DNA of 64,000 nucleotides from Microbacterium sp. (GTDB lineage: Bacteria; Actinomycetota; Actinomycetes; Actinomycetales; Microbacteriaceae), in NCBI GenBank assembly GCA_019510305.1, contig JAEKKN010000032.1, positions 62,001 to 126,000 of the forward strand. Reading direction: 5' to 3'. Below the pieces are notes generated by a model that was given only the letters and a program-made list of their open reading frames with translations, did not search any database and had not been told where the DNA came from. Every line of letters starts with the position of its first letter. Positions within the stretch are counted from its first letter, which is position 1. Shown here in pieces: positions 1 through 8,416 of the stretch. The translations under genes and the position numbers were made by a program.

Positions 1-1390
1 TGATCATGTGCCCTGCGAGACCGTGGAAGCCCTCCTGCAGCGCCTCCGACAGCGTCGGGTGGGTGTGCACGTTGCGCGCCAGCTCGAGAGCGGTGAGGTC
101 CCACTTCTGGGCCAGCGTCAGCTCGGGCAGAAGCTCGGAGACGTCGGGGCCGATCATGTGAGCGCCGATGAGTTCGAGGTGCTCGGCATCCGCGATGAGC
201 TTGACGAAGCCCACGGGCTCGCCGAGGCCGTGGGCCTTGCCGTTGGCCATGAACGGGAAGGTCGCGACCTTGATCTCGCGTCCCTCGTCCTTGGCCTGCT
301 GCTCGGTGAGTCCGAACGAGGCGACCTGAGGCGAGCAGAACGTCGCGCGAGGCATCATGCGGTAATCGCCCAGCGTCTGCGTCTCGGCGCCGCCGATGGT
401 CTCGGCCGCCACGACACCCTGCGCCTCGGCGACGTGGGCGAGCTGGAGCTTGGCGGTCACATCGCCGATGGCGTAGATGCCGTCGACGTTCGTGCGCATG
501 TGGTCGTCGATGTCGATGGCGCCGCGCTCGGTGAGCTTCACGCCCGTGTTCTCCAGGCCGTAGCCGGTGACGTTCGGGGCGAATCCGATCGACATGAGCA
601 CCTTGTCTGCGGTGATCGAGCCCTGCTGGCCGTCCTTCGCGGTGTAGGTGACGGTGACGTCGGAGCCGTTGTCGACCACGGTCTCGACCTTGGTGGAGGT
701 CAGGATGTCGACGCCGTAGTTCTTGTACTGCTTGGCGATCTCCTTCGAGACGTCCGCATCCTCGTTCGGGAGGGCGCGGTCGAGGAACTCGATGATCGTG
801 ACCTTCACGCCGTAGTTCGTCAGCACGTAGGCGAACTCCATGCCGATCGCACCGGCGCCGACGATGACGATCGACTCGGGCAGCTCGCGGGTCATGATCT
901 GCTCTTCGTACGTCACGACGTTCTCGCTCAGCGTGACGCCGGGCAGCAGACGGACGGTCGAGCCGGTAGCGATGATGACGTTGTCGAAGGTGACCTCTTC
1001 GGTCGTGCCGTCGGCCTTGGCGACCGAGATGGCCTTCGGGCCCGTGAAGGTGCCGCGACCGTCGTACTCGGTCACCTTGTTCTTCTTCATCAGGAAGTGG
1101 ATGCCCTTGACGCGACCGTCGGCGACCACGCGGCTGCGATCGAACGCTTTGCCGAAGTCGATCGTGAACTCACCCGAGATTCCGAAGAACTCGGCCTTGT
1201 GGTTCAGCGTGTGTGCGAGCTCCGCGTTCTTGAGGAGAGCCTTGGAGGGGATGCAGCCGACGTTGAGGCACACACCGCCCCAGTACTTCTCCTCGATGAT
1301 CGCGGTGGACAGGCCGAGCTGCGCGCTGCGAACCGCAGCGACATATCCGCCAGGACCTGCACCAAGGATGACGACGTCGTAGTGTGGCAT
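1..1390 (-). CDS. lpdA: Dihydrolipoyl dehydrogenase (E3), C-terminal end missing
   Basis: Flavoprotein that reoxidises the dihydrolipoyl groups of the pyruvate and 2-oxoglutarate dehydrogenase complexes, passing electrons to NAD+. The N-terminus [19 protein letters not shown] is the FAD-binding Rossmann fold. The redox disulfide lies in [16 protein letters not shown], a second GAGAIGMEF motif binds NAD, and the C-terminal dimerisation segment with the active-site HTHPT-SEA region is present. The frame runs off the left edge at GLAGHMI, so probably only two to four residues are missing. The ATG lies 9 bp after the stop of the CopC-like gene on the same strand, so the two may be co-transcribed. 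High confidence. Confidence 0.97.
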   Translation of the reverse strand, partial: MPHYDVVILGAGPGGYVAAVRSAQLGLSTAIIEEKYWGGVCLNVGCIPSKALLKNAELAHTLNHKAEFFGISGEFTIDFGKAFDRSRVVADGRVKGIHFLMKKNKVTEYDGRGTFTGPKAISVAKADGTTEEVTFDNVIIATGSTVRLLPGVTLSENVVTYEEQIMTRELPESIVIVGAGAIGMEFAYVLTNYGVKVTIIEFLDRALPNEDADVSKEIAKQYKNYGVDILTSTKVETVVDNGSDVTVTYTAKDGQQGSITADKVLMSIGFAPNVTGYGLENTGVKLTERGAIDIDDHMRTNVDGIYAIGDVTAKLQLAHVAEAQGVVAAETIGGAETQTLGDYRMMPRATFCSPQVASFGLTEQQAKDEGREIKVATFPFMANGKAHGLGEPVGFVKLIADAEHLELIGAHMIGPDVSELLPELTLAQKWDLTALELARNVHTHPTLSEALQEGFHGLAGHMI

Positions 1391-1399
1391 GCCTTCAGC

Positions 1400-2032
1400 C
1401 TATCGCGCCGAGAGGTCGTCCGATCCGGTCGTGGAGCGGTTTCCACGTCGTGAAAGAACGAGGATCACGACGGCTGCGAGAACGAGCACCCCGACGATTC
1501 CGAGCACCCAGAAGCCGACCGCGTCGCCGGAGGAGTCGGCCGGATCCGCGGCCTGCGTGTCGACGGCGTCGGCGGTCTGCGCGGCGGTCGCGGAAGGGGT
1601 CGGAGACGGCTCGGTCGTGGGCGCGGTGAGCGTGCTCGTGGTCACGGTGAAGGAGAACTCGCCGGAGGTCGGGTGGCCGTCGCTGGAGACGATCTTCCAC
1701 ACCACGTGGTACTCGCCTGCCGCACCGCCCGCCACGAGGGGCTGAGTGACGATCGCCCCGTCCACCGTTGCGGTCCCGTTCACGACCGAGGCGCCTGAGG
1801 CGTCGGTGACGACGAGTTCGGTCGCGCCGTCGCCGGTGATCAGCTTCTCGCTGAATGTGAGCGTGATCTCGGCAGGCAGGGTCTCGACCGTGCTGTCGGC
1901 CGCAGGCGACGAGGCCACCAATGTGTCATGTGCCGACGCCGAGAGAGGTGCGAACAGCACGAGGAACGTGACGAGCAGGGTCGCGGCGAGCGCGACGGGG
2001 GCGAACGGGATGCTGCGGGCGGCGGTTTTCAC
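1400..2032 (-). CDS. CopC-domain membrane-anchored protein
   Basis: A 210-residue secreted protein: signal peptide about residues 1-34 ending near SASA, then a CopC-like beta-sandwich beginning with HDTLVASSPAADS and including LTFSEKL and SSDGHPTSGEF, a Thr/Pro-rich linker, and one C-terminal transmembrane helix (about 172-193) followed by a basic tail. CopC domains bind copper in the periplasm or at the cell surface. The His right after the predicted signal cleavage site and the SSDGHP His match usual Cu(II) ligands. The CopD membrane part is absent and does not follow. It sits directly upstream of lpdA. Function in copper handling is inferred from family. Confidence 0.85.
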   Translation of the reverse strand: MKTAARSIPFAPVALAATLLVTFLVLFAPLSASAHDTLVASSPAADSTVETLPAEITLTFSEKLITGDGATELVVTDASGASVVNGTATVDGAIVTQPLVAGGAAGEYHVVWKIVSSDGHPTSGEFSFTVTTSTLTAPTTEPSPTPSATAAQTADAVDTQAADPADSSGDAVGFWVLGIVGVLVLAAVVILVLSRRGNRSTTGSDDLSAR

Positions 2033-2106
2033 GGGTCCAGCCTATGAATGTCGTGTATGCGGCGGCTGAGTGCGAAGCGGCCTCCCGCGAGCGGCTCCGG
2101 ATCGGT

Positions 2107-2126
2107 TAGTCTGGACGATCAGGAGG
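2107..2126 (+). promoter_or_regulatory. Candidate -10 element and Shine-Dalgarno of garA
   Basis: TAGTCT at 2107-2112 fits the actinobacterial TANNNT -10 form. AGGAGG at 2121-2126 lies 5 nt before the GTG at 2132 and decides that start over the upstream in-frame ATG at 2048. No good -35 is visible. Confidence 0.5.
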
Positions 2127-2131
2127 GCATA

Positions 2132-2617
2132 GTGACAGACAACGACAGCCGACCAGCCGGCGACGCCGCGATCCACCGTTCCGGCGAGCAGAAGCACGAC
2201 GTGACCCAGACGTTCGGGCACGACTCGGACCTCTCCTTCGTGCCCTTCGGCGTCGAACTCACCGACGTGGAGCAGAGTGCCATCGCGGCTCTGCCCGCGG
2301 GCAGTGCACTTCTACTGGTCCGCTCCGGCGCACTCGCCGGCGCCCGCTATCTCCTCGACACCGACGTCACGACGGTCGGTCGTCACCCCGAGGCCGACAT
2401 CTTCTTCGACGACGTCACGGTGTCACGCCGTCACGCCGAGATCACCCGTAACGGCAGCTCGTTCGAGATCATCGATCAGCGCTCCCTCAACGGCACCTAT
2501 GTGAACGGCGAACGGGTCGACCGTGCCGCCATCGCCGACGGCGCAGAGCTGCGCGTGGGCAAGTTCCGCCTGAACTTCTTCGCATCACCCCTCGACCGCG
2601 CGGCGGCGAACGACTGA
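2132..2617 (+). CDS. garA: FHA-domain regulator of 2-oxoglutarate metabolism (GarA/OdhI family)
   Basis: A 161-residue protein with a C-terminal FHA domain (about 60-150). It closely follows GarA/OdhI: LPAGSALLLVRSG, GRHPEADIFFDDVTVSRRHAE and SLNGTYVN, the last two holding the phosphothreonine-binding loops. In mycobacteria and corynebacteria this protein inhibits 2-oxoglutarate dehydrogenase unless phosphorylated by Ser/Thr kinases at an N-terminal ETT motif. Here the matching segment reads DVTQTFG (Thr25, Thr27), not the canonical ETTS. GTG start chosen from the AGGAGG at 2121. Its stop overlaps the ATG of the next gene by 1 nt, and garA followed by MerR genes matches the Mycobacterium Rv1827-Rv1830 order. 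Confidence 0.92.
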   Translation: MTDNDSRPAGDAAIHRSGEQKHDVTQTFGHDSDLSFVPFGVELTDVEQSAIAALPAGSALLLVRSGALAGARYLLDTDVTTVGRHPEADIFFDDVTVSRRHAEITRNGSSFEIIDQRSLNGTYVNGERVDRAAIADGAELRVGKFRLNFFASPLDRAAAND

Positions 2618-3303
2618 TGGCGTCCTCTCCCGCCCGCGAACGCAATGCGTCCGCGGGCCTGCTGAGTATCGGCCAGGTCCTGGCCCGGTTGACGCCGGAG
2701 TTCCCCGATCTGTCCTCCAGCAAGCTGCGCTTCCTCGAGGTGCAGGGGATCGTCACCCCTTCGCGTACCGAATCGGGGTACCGCAAGTTCTCGCAGGCCG
2801 ACATCGAGCGCCTGCGGCTGGGTCTCACCCTGCAGCGCGATCACTATCTGCCGCTCAGCGTCATCCGCGAGCAGCTTGACGAGGCCGAGGCGCCGGGCGA
2901 GTCCGCGGCGATCGTTCCACCCCCCTCGATCACGCCGGCTCCTCGCCGCTACCGCCGCGAAGAGCTCCTCGCGGCGGCCGGTGCCGGACCGCAGCTGTTG
3001 AACGATGCGATCAGCACCGGGGTGATGGCCGCGCAGGAGACCTACACCGAGGCATCCGTCACTCTGCTGCGCAGCCTCGTCGGCCTCGACCGCCACGGCA
3101 TCGAGCCACGGCACCTGCGTTCGCTCCGTCAAGGCGCCGAACGCGAGGTCGCCCTCATCGAATCCGCTCTGTCGGCGCTGCTTCGCAGGACGGATGCCGC
3201 GTCGCGTGCGAAGGCGAGTGAGATGGCGCCGGAACTGGCGGGAAAGATCGACGAGGTGCGCTCGCTCTTCGTCAAGGACGCGCTGGCCCGGCTGCTTTCG
3301 TAA
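2617..3303 (+). CDS. ftsR: MerR-family regulator, FtsR/Rv1828-like
   Basis: A 228-residue DNA-binding protein. The N-terminal winged-helix MerR domain (about 15-85) begins LLSIGQVLARL and contains SKLRFLEVQGIVTPSRTESGYRKFSQADIERL. The remainder is a non-cysteine effector/dimerisation region. Its place right after garA matches Rv1828 of M. tuberculosis and ftsR of Corynebacterium glutamicum, where FtsR activates ftsZ. The start overlaps the garA stop (TGATG), so the two are probably translationally coupled. The symbol rests on family and synteny, and the ftsZ target in this organism is inferred. Confidence 0.85.
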   Translation: MASSPARERNASAGLLSIGQVLARLTPEFPDLSSSKLRFLEVQGIVTPSRTESGYRKFSQADIERLRLGLTLQRDHYLPLSVIREQLDEAEAPGESAAIVPPPSITPAPRRYRREELLAAAGAGPQLLNDAISTGVMAAQETYTEASVTLLRSLVGLDRHGIEPRHLRSLRQGAEREVALIESALSALLRRTDAASRAKASEMAPELAGKIDEVRSLFVKDALARLLS

Positions 3304-3403
3304 CGAACTGGTTGCGACACACCTTCGGGGTGGCACGGATGTCATTGCCGGGGTCAGGGCACTGCTCTAGCGTGGAGGTATCAGCTTCCAGGGAGGACTT
3401 CAG

Positions 3404-3949
3404 ATGAATGCGGACGAGCGTGCAGGCGACCCGCGGTTCGTGCCAGAGCTCCTCTTCACCGACGGCCTCCCCGCCATGGATGACGAGGTCGGCTATCGCG
3501 GTGCGGTAGCCGCTCGCGCGGCGGGCATCACCTACCGTCAGCTCGACTACTGGGCCCGTACCGAGCTCGTCGAGCCCACCGTGCGCGGCGCGAGCGGGTC
3601 GGGATCACAGCGTCTCTACGGCTTCCGCGACATCCTCGTCCTCAAGCTCGTGAAGAGCCTGCTCGACACGGGTATCTCGCTGCAACAGATCCGTACCGCG
3701 GTCGACGAGCTGCGTCGTGCCGGCATCCGCGATCTCGCAGGCACCACGCTGATGAGCGACGGCGCCTCGGTCTACCTGTGCACGTCGAACGACGAGGTCA
3801 TCGACCTGGTCAGCCGTGGGCAGGGTGTGTTCGGGATCGCCGTCGGCAAGGTGCTCCGCGAGGTCGAGTCGACTCTTGTGCAGTTCGACCCGACTGCACC
3901 CGATCCCGTCGACGAGCTCTCGGCCCGCCGCTCCAAGCGGTCCGCCTAG
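3404..3949 (+). CDS. MerR-family regulator, Rv1830-like
   Basis: A 181-residue transcription factor with a MerR helix-turn-helix at about 27-100 (AARAAGITYRQLDYWARTELVEP, then QRLYGFRDILVLKLVKSLLDTGISLQQIRTAV). The C-terminal part is short, with no metal-binding cysteine pair. GGGAGG lies just upstream of the ATG. It corresponds by order to Rv1830, the second MerR gene after garA in mycobacteria. The DUF151 nuclease gene (Rv1829) that lies between them there is absent; only 100 bp separate the two MerR genes. Targets are unknown. Confidence 0.85.
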   Translation: MNADERAGDPRFVPELLFTDGLPAMDDEVGYRGAVAARAAGITYRQLDYWARTELVEPTVRGASGSGSQRLYGFRDILVLKLVKSLLDTGISLQQIRTAVDELRRAGIRDLAGTTLMSDGASVYLCTSNDEVIDLVSRGQGVFGIAVGKVLREVESTLVQFDPTAPDPVDELSARRSKRSA

Positions 3950-3999
3950 GCACTACGCCGGCCCATCGGCGCCTCGACTCGACGGCGCCGGATACGGAG

Positions 4000-4024
4000 A
4001 ACGCCCGCTCGATGAGCGGGCGTT
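4000..4024. terminator. Bidirectional hairpin terminator between convergent genes
   Basis: Perfect 11-bp stem: AACGCCCGCTC (4000-4010), loop GAT, GAGCGGGCGTT (4014-4024), with a short T run at 4023-4025. It lies between the MerR gene and the convergent ParA-like gene. Confidence 0.8.
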
Positions 4025-4048
4025 TCGCGTGTCGGGCGGAGGTCAGGG

Positions 4049-4864
4049 TCAGGCGCCGGCCTCGGGAACCTGGATGCGTCCGGTGCGGATGATCCTGTCG
4101 AGCAGCGAGTCGAAGTCGGCTGCGAGCTCCTGCGCCGAGTCGCCGGGCCAGATGTGCAGCGGCTTGGCCGCGCCCTGAGCCTGCTGCAGCGACGTGCGCT
4201 CAGGAAGCTGCGGCGACAGCACGAGCGGGCCGAACATGTCGCGCAGCTCCTTGATGCGGAACTGGTGCTCGATGGACTGCGGACGCACGCGGTTCACGAC
4301 GATGCCCAGGGGCTGCAGGCGGGGGGAGAGGCCGCGGCGGATCTCCTCGATCGCACGCAGCGCGCGGTCGGCGGCAGCCACGGAGAACAGACCGGGCTCG
4401 GTGACGACCATCACGCGGTCACTCGCCGCCCACGCGGTGCGGGTGAGGGCGTTCAGTGACGGAGCGCAGTCGATGAGCACGAGGTCGTAGTCGGCCTCGA
4501 CGGAGGCGAGGGCCTCTTCGAGCTTCCAGACGTCGCGGACGCTGGGGTGAGGGCCGTCGAAGTTGATCGCCGAGGGGCTGCCGATGAGGACGTCGATCGT
4601 GCCGGGGTGCACCTTCGCCCAGCCGCTGGAGGTGATCGCCTGACGGACGACCTTCTCCTTCGGGTTGGCCAGGACGTCGGCGACGTTGAGTCGGCCGGCC
4701 ACCTGGATGTCCATCCCGGTGGAGACGTCGGACTGGGGGTCGAGGTCGACGACGAGCGTCCGCACACCCCGGGCGAAGGCCGCTGAGGCCAGGCCGAGAG
4801 TGACGGTCGTCTTGCCGACGCCCCCCTTGAGAGAGCTGACGCTGAGTACGTGCACGGACTCCAC
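4049..4864 (-). CDS. ParA-family ATPase
   Basis: A 271-residue soluble ParA/MinD-type ATPase. Deviant Walker A is KGGVGKTT at residues 13-20, Walker A' is the DLDPQSDVS segment and Walker B is VLIDCAPSL. It resembles the stand-alone ParA-like proteins of actinobacteria (Rv1708 group) rather than the oriC-linked ParA, and no parB lies next to it. A cargo is not evident. It is divergent from pyruvate carboxylase with only 84 bp between start codons. The assignment to the ATPase family is secure; the biological role is not. Confidence 0.88.
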   Translation of the reverse strand: MESVHVLSVSSLKGGVGKTTVTLGLASAAFARGVRTLVVDLDPQSDVSTGMDIQVAGRLNVADVLANPKEKVVRQAITSSGWAKVHPGTIDVLIGSPSAINFDGPHPSVRDVWKLEEALASVEADYDLVLIDCAPSLNALTRTAWAASDRVMVVTEPGLFSVAAADRALRAIEEIRRGLSPRLQPLGIVVNRVRPQSIEHQFRIKELRDMFGPLVLSPQLPERTSLQQAQGAAKPLHIWPGDSAQELAADFDSLLDRIIRTGRIQVPEAGA

Positions 4865-4948
4865 GTTACCTTCCCCTAGGCTGGGGGAACACTCAGCCCC
4901 GCCCCATGCGCGTCGAAAAGGCCGTGCATCGAGCTCTCAGAGGTGTGC

Positions 4949-7900
4949 ATGTTCAAGAAGATCCTTGTGGCGAACCGCGGCGAGATCGCGATCCGCGCCT
5001 TCCGTGCGGCTTTCGAGGTCGGGGCGAGGACGGTCGCCGTCTTCCCTCACGAGGACCGCGGCTCGGTCCACCGGCTGAAAGCCGACGAGGCGTACGAGAT
5101 CGGCGAGCGCGGTCATCCGGTGCGCGCATATCTGAACGTCGACGAGATCATCCGCGTCGCCCGCGAGGCTGGTGCCGACGCGATCTACCCCGGCTACGGA
5201 TTCCTCTCCGAGAACCCGGAACTGGCCGAGAAGGCCGCAGCGTCCGGCATCGTCTTCATCGGGCCGCCCGCGAACGTGCTCGAGATGGCGGGGAACAAGG
5301 TCGAGGCCAAGCGTCACGCGATCGAGGCCGGTGTTCCCGTGCTGCGATCGACCGAGGCGTCGGACGACGTCGACGCTCTCGTCGCCCAGTCCGATGAGAT
5401 CGGATTCCCGTTGTTCGCCAAGGCCGTGGCCGGCGGCGGAGGCCGCGGCATGCGCCGCGTCGAGACCAGGGGCGACCTGGCGCCCGCGCTCGCTGAGGCG
5501 ATGCGCGAGGCCGAGAGCGCCTTCGGCGACCCGCGGATGTTCCTGGAGCAGGCCGTGCTGCGTCCGCGCCACATCGAGGTGCAGATCCTCGCCGACAAGA
5601 CCGGCGAGACCGTGCACCTGTTCGAGCGCGACTGCTCCGTGCAGCGACGTCATCAGAAGGTCGTCGAGATCGCTCCGGCGCCGAACCTGGATGACGGCAT
5701 CCGCACCGCTCTGCACGCCTACGCCGTCGCGTTCGCCCGCTCGATCGGGTACGAGAACGCCGGCACCGTGGAGTTCCTGCTCGAGACGGCGGGGGAGCGC
5801 ACGGGCGAAGTCGTCTTCATCGAGATGAACCCGCGCATCCAGGTCGAGCACACGGTCACCGAGGAGGTCACCGACGTCGACCTCGTGCAGAGCCAGATGC
5901 GCATCGCCGCGGGGCAGACGCTCGCCGACCTCGGTCTGCAGCAGAAGGATCTGCACCTGCGAGGGGCTGCTCTGCAGTGCCGGATCACCACGGAGGACCC
6001 CACGCAGGGCTTCCGCCCCGACACCGGCAAGATCACGACCTACCGTTCACCCGGAGGCGCCGGCGTCCGTCTGGACGGCGGGACCGTGCACCAGGGTGCG
6101 CAGATCAGCCCGCATTTCGATTCGATGCTCGCCAAGCTCACATGTCGCGGACGCGACTTCCCGGCCGCGGTAGCCCGTGCGCGCCGTGCACTGGCCGAGT
6201 TCCGCATCCGCGGCGTGTCGACGAACATCCCGTTCCTGCAGGCGCTGCTGGACGACGCCGCCTTCGTCGCAGGAGACGTGAGCACCTCGTTCATCGACGA
6301 GCGCCCCGAGCTGCTCCGCGGTCACGTCTCGAAGGATCGCGGCACGAAGATCCTGAACTGGCTCGTCGACGTCACCGTCAACAAGCCGCACGGCGTGCAC
6401 CCCGGCGTTGTGGACCCGGCGAGCAAGCTCCCGAGGATCGACCTGTCCGCCGCACCCGCTCCCGGCTCCCGTCAGCGCCTGCTCGAACTCGGCCCTGAAG
6501 GGTTCGCGGCGAACCTGCGCGCGCAGTCCGCCCTGGCGATCACCGACACGACCTTCCGCGACGCGCACCAGTCGCTGCTGGCGACCCGTGTCCGCACCAA
6601 GGACCTGGTCGCGGCCGCTCCGTACATCGCCCGCCTGACGCCCGGTCTGCTGTCCGTCGAGGCATGGGGAGGGGCCACCTACGACGTCGCCCTGCGATTC
6701 CTCGGAGAAGACCCGTGGGAGCGGCTCGACAAGCTCCGCGCGGCGCTGCCGAACGTCGCGATCCAGATGCTGCTGCGCGGCCGCAACACGGTCGGATACA
6801 CGCCGTACCCGACCGCCGTCACGGAGGCGTTCGTCGCCGAGGCGGCGGCCAGCGGCATCGACATCTTCCGCATCTTCGACGCCCTCAACGACGTCGAGCA
6901 GATGCGCCCGGCCATCGAGGCCGTGCGTGCGACCGGCACCGCGGTCGCCGAGGTCGCCCTCTGCTACACCGGAGATCTGCTCAACCCGGCCGAGGATCTC
7001 TACACCCTCGACTACTACCTAAAACTCGCGGATGACATCGTGGCCGCGGGCGCTCACATCATCGCGATCAAGGACATGGCGGGACTGCTGCGCCCCGCCG
7101 CCGCCGCGAAGCTCGTCGCCGCGCTGCGCGAGCGGTTCGACCTGCCAGTGCACCTGCACACGCATGACACCCCCGGCGGTCAGCTCGCGACTCTGCTCGC
7201 GGCCAGCGGCGCCGGAGTCGACGCGGTCGACGCGGCATCCGCTCCGTTGTCCGGCACGACCAGCCAGCCCTCGCTGTCGTCGCTGGTCGCCGCTCTCGCC
7301 CACACCGAGCGCGACAGCGGCCTCGACCTCGACGGCGTCTCTGACCTCGAGCCGTACTGGGAGGCCGTGCGCCGCACCTACGCGCCGTTCGAGTCCGGCC
7401 TGCCGGGGCCCACGGGCCGGGTGTATCACCACGAGATCCCGGGCGGGCAGCTGTCGAACCTCCGTCAGCAGGCCAAGGCGCTGGGGCTCGCCGACGACTT
7501 CGAGCTCATCGAAGACATGTACGCGGCGGCGGATCGCATCCTCGGACGCGTGCCGAAGGTGACCCCGTCGTCGAAGGTGGTGGGCGACCTCGCTCTGCAT
7601 CTGGCCGCCGTGAAGGCGGATCCGGCGGACTTCGAGGCCCACCCCGAGAAGTACGACGTGCCCGATTCGGTCGTGGGGTTCATGGCGGGAGAGCTGGGCG
7701 ACCTGCCCGGCGGCTGGCCCGAGCCGTTCCGCACGAAGGTGCTCGCCGGTCGTTCGGTGCGCACGGGCCTGACAGAGATCAGCGCAGACGACGAGGCGGC
7801 ACTCGCCGGTGACAGCGCCACCCGGCGCGCTCGCCTGAACACGCTGCTCTTCCCCGCACCGGCGCGCGAGTACGAGCAGGCGCGCGAGCAATATGGCGAC

Positions 7901-8356
7901 CTCTCGGTCCTCGACACGGGGGACTACCTGTACGGGCTCGTTCAGGGGCAGGAGCACCTGATCGAGATCGACAGGGGCGTGCAGCTCTACGTCGGTCTGG
8001 AGGCGATCGGCGATGCGGACGACAGGGGCATGCGCACGGTCATGACGACGCTGAACGGACAGCTCCGACCGGTGTTCGTGCGCGATCGCTCCATCGTGGT
8101 CGACGCGCATGAGGTCGAGAAGGCCGACACCTCGGTGACCGGTCATGTCGCCGCCCCGTTCTCCGGTGTCGTCACGCTGAAGGCCGAGGTCGGAGCGACG
8201 GTGCGCGCCGGGGAACCGGTGGCATCCATCGAGGCGATGAAGATGGAAGCCTCCATCACGGCGCCCGTCGACGGCGTCGTCGAACGTCTCGCGATCGGCG
8301 CCACGCAGCAGGTGGACGCGGGAGATCTTTTGGTCGTCATCAGCCCTTCGCACTAA
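4949..8356 (+). CDS. pyc: Pyruvate carboxylase
   Basis: Biotin enzyme that carboxylates pyruvate to oxaloacetate using ATP and bicarbonate (anaplerosis). It is 1135 residues, the usual full length. Order: biotin carboxylase/ATP-grasp (about 1-450, starts FKKILVANRGEIAIR, contains GGGGRGMR and EMNPRIQVEHTVTE), carboxyltransferase (about 525-800, ITDTTFRDAHQSLLATRVR, with metal-binding HLHTHDT), the PYC/OADA region, and a C-terminal biotinyl domain with EAMKMEAS, whose Lys (about 1097) carries biotin. The ATG at 4949 follows AGAGG by 6 nt; an in-frame GTG at 4943 would add two residues. TAGGCT at 4877-4882 is a possible -10. Confidence 0.97.
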   Translation: MFKKILVANRGEIAIRAFRAAFEVGARTVAVFPHEDRGSVHRLKADEAYEIGERGHPVRAYLNVDEIIRVAREAGADAIYPGYGFLSENPELAEKAAASGIVFIGPPANVLEMAGNKVEAKRHAIEAGVPVLRSTEASDDVDALVAQSDEIGFPLFAKAVAGGGGRGMRRVETRGDLAPALAEAMREAESAFGDPRMFLEQAVLRPRHIEVQILADKTGETVHLFERDCSVQRRHQKVVEIAPAPNLDDGIRTALHAYAVAFARSIGYENAGTVEFLLETAGERTGEVVFIEMNPRIQVEHTVTEEVTDVDLVQSQMRIAAGQTLADLGLQQKDLHLRGAALQCRITTEDPTQGFRPDTGKITTYRSPGGAGVRLDGGTVHQGAQISPHFDSMLAKLTCRGRDFPAAVARARRALAEFRIRGVSTNIPFLQALLDDAAFVAGDVSTSFIDERPELLRGHVSKDRGTKILNWLVDVTVNKPHGVHPGVVDPASKLPRIDLSAAPAPGSRQRLLELGPEGFAANLRAQSALAITDTTFRDAHQSLLATRVRTKDLVAAAPYIARLTPGLLSVEAWGGATYDVALRFLGEDPWERLDKLRAALPNVAIQMLLRGRNTVGYTPYPTAVTEAFVAEAAASGIDIFRIFDALNDVEQMRPAIEAVRATGTAVAEVALCYTGDLLNPAEDLYTLDYYLKLADDIVAAGAHIIAIKDMAGLLRPAAAAKLVAALRERFDLPVHLHTHDTPGGQLATLLAASGAGVDAVDAASAPLSGTTSQPSLSSLVAALAHTERDSGLDLDGVSDLEPYWEAVRRTYAPFESGLPGPTGRVYHHEIPGGQLSNLRQQAKALGLADDFELIEDMYAAADRILGRVPKVTPSSKVVGDLALHLAAVKADPADFEAHPEKYDVPDSVVGFMAGELGDLPGGWPEPFRTKVLAGRSVRTGLTEISADDEAALAGDSATRRARLNTLLFPAPAREYEQAREQYGDLSVLDTGDYLYGLVQGQEHLIEIDRGVQLYVGLEAIGDADDRGMRTVMTTLNGQLRPVFVRDRSIVVDAHEVEKADTSVTGHVAAPFSGVVTLKAEVGATVRAGEPVASIEAMKMEASITAPVDGVVERLAIGATQQVDAGDLLVVISPSH

Positions 8357-8416
8357 TCTTGTGCGGGCGAGGTCGTGCCTGGGGCGCGACGGGGCCGCAC
8401 GAGCTGGGAGTGACAC

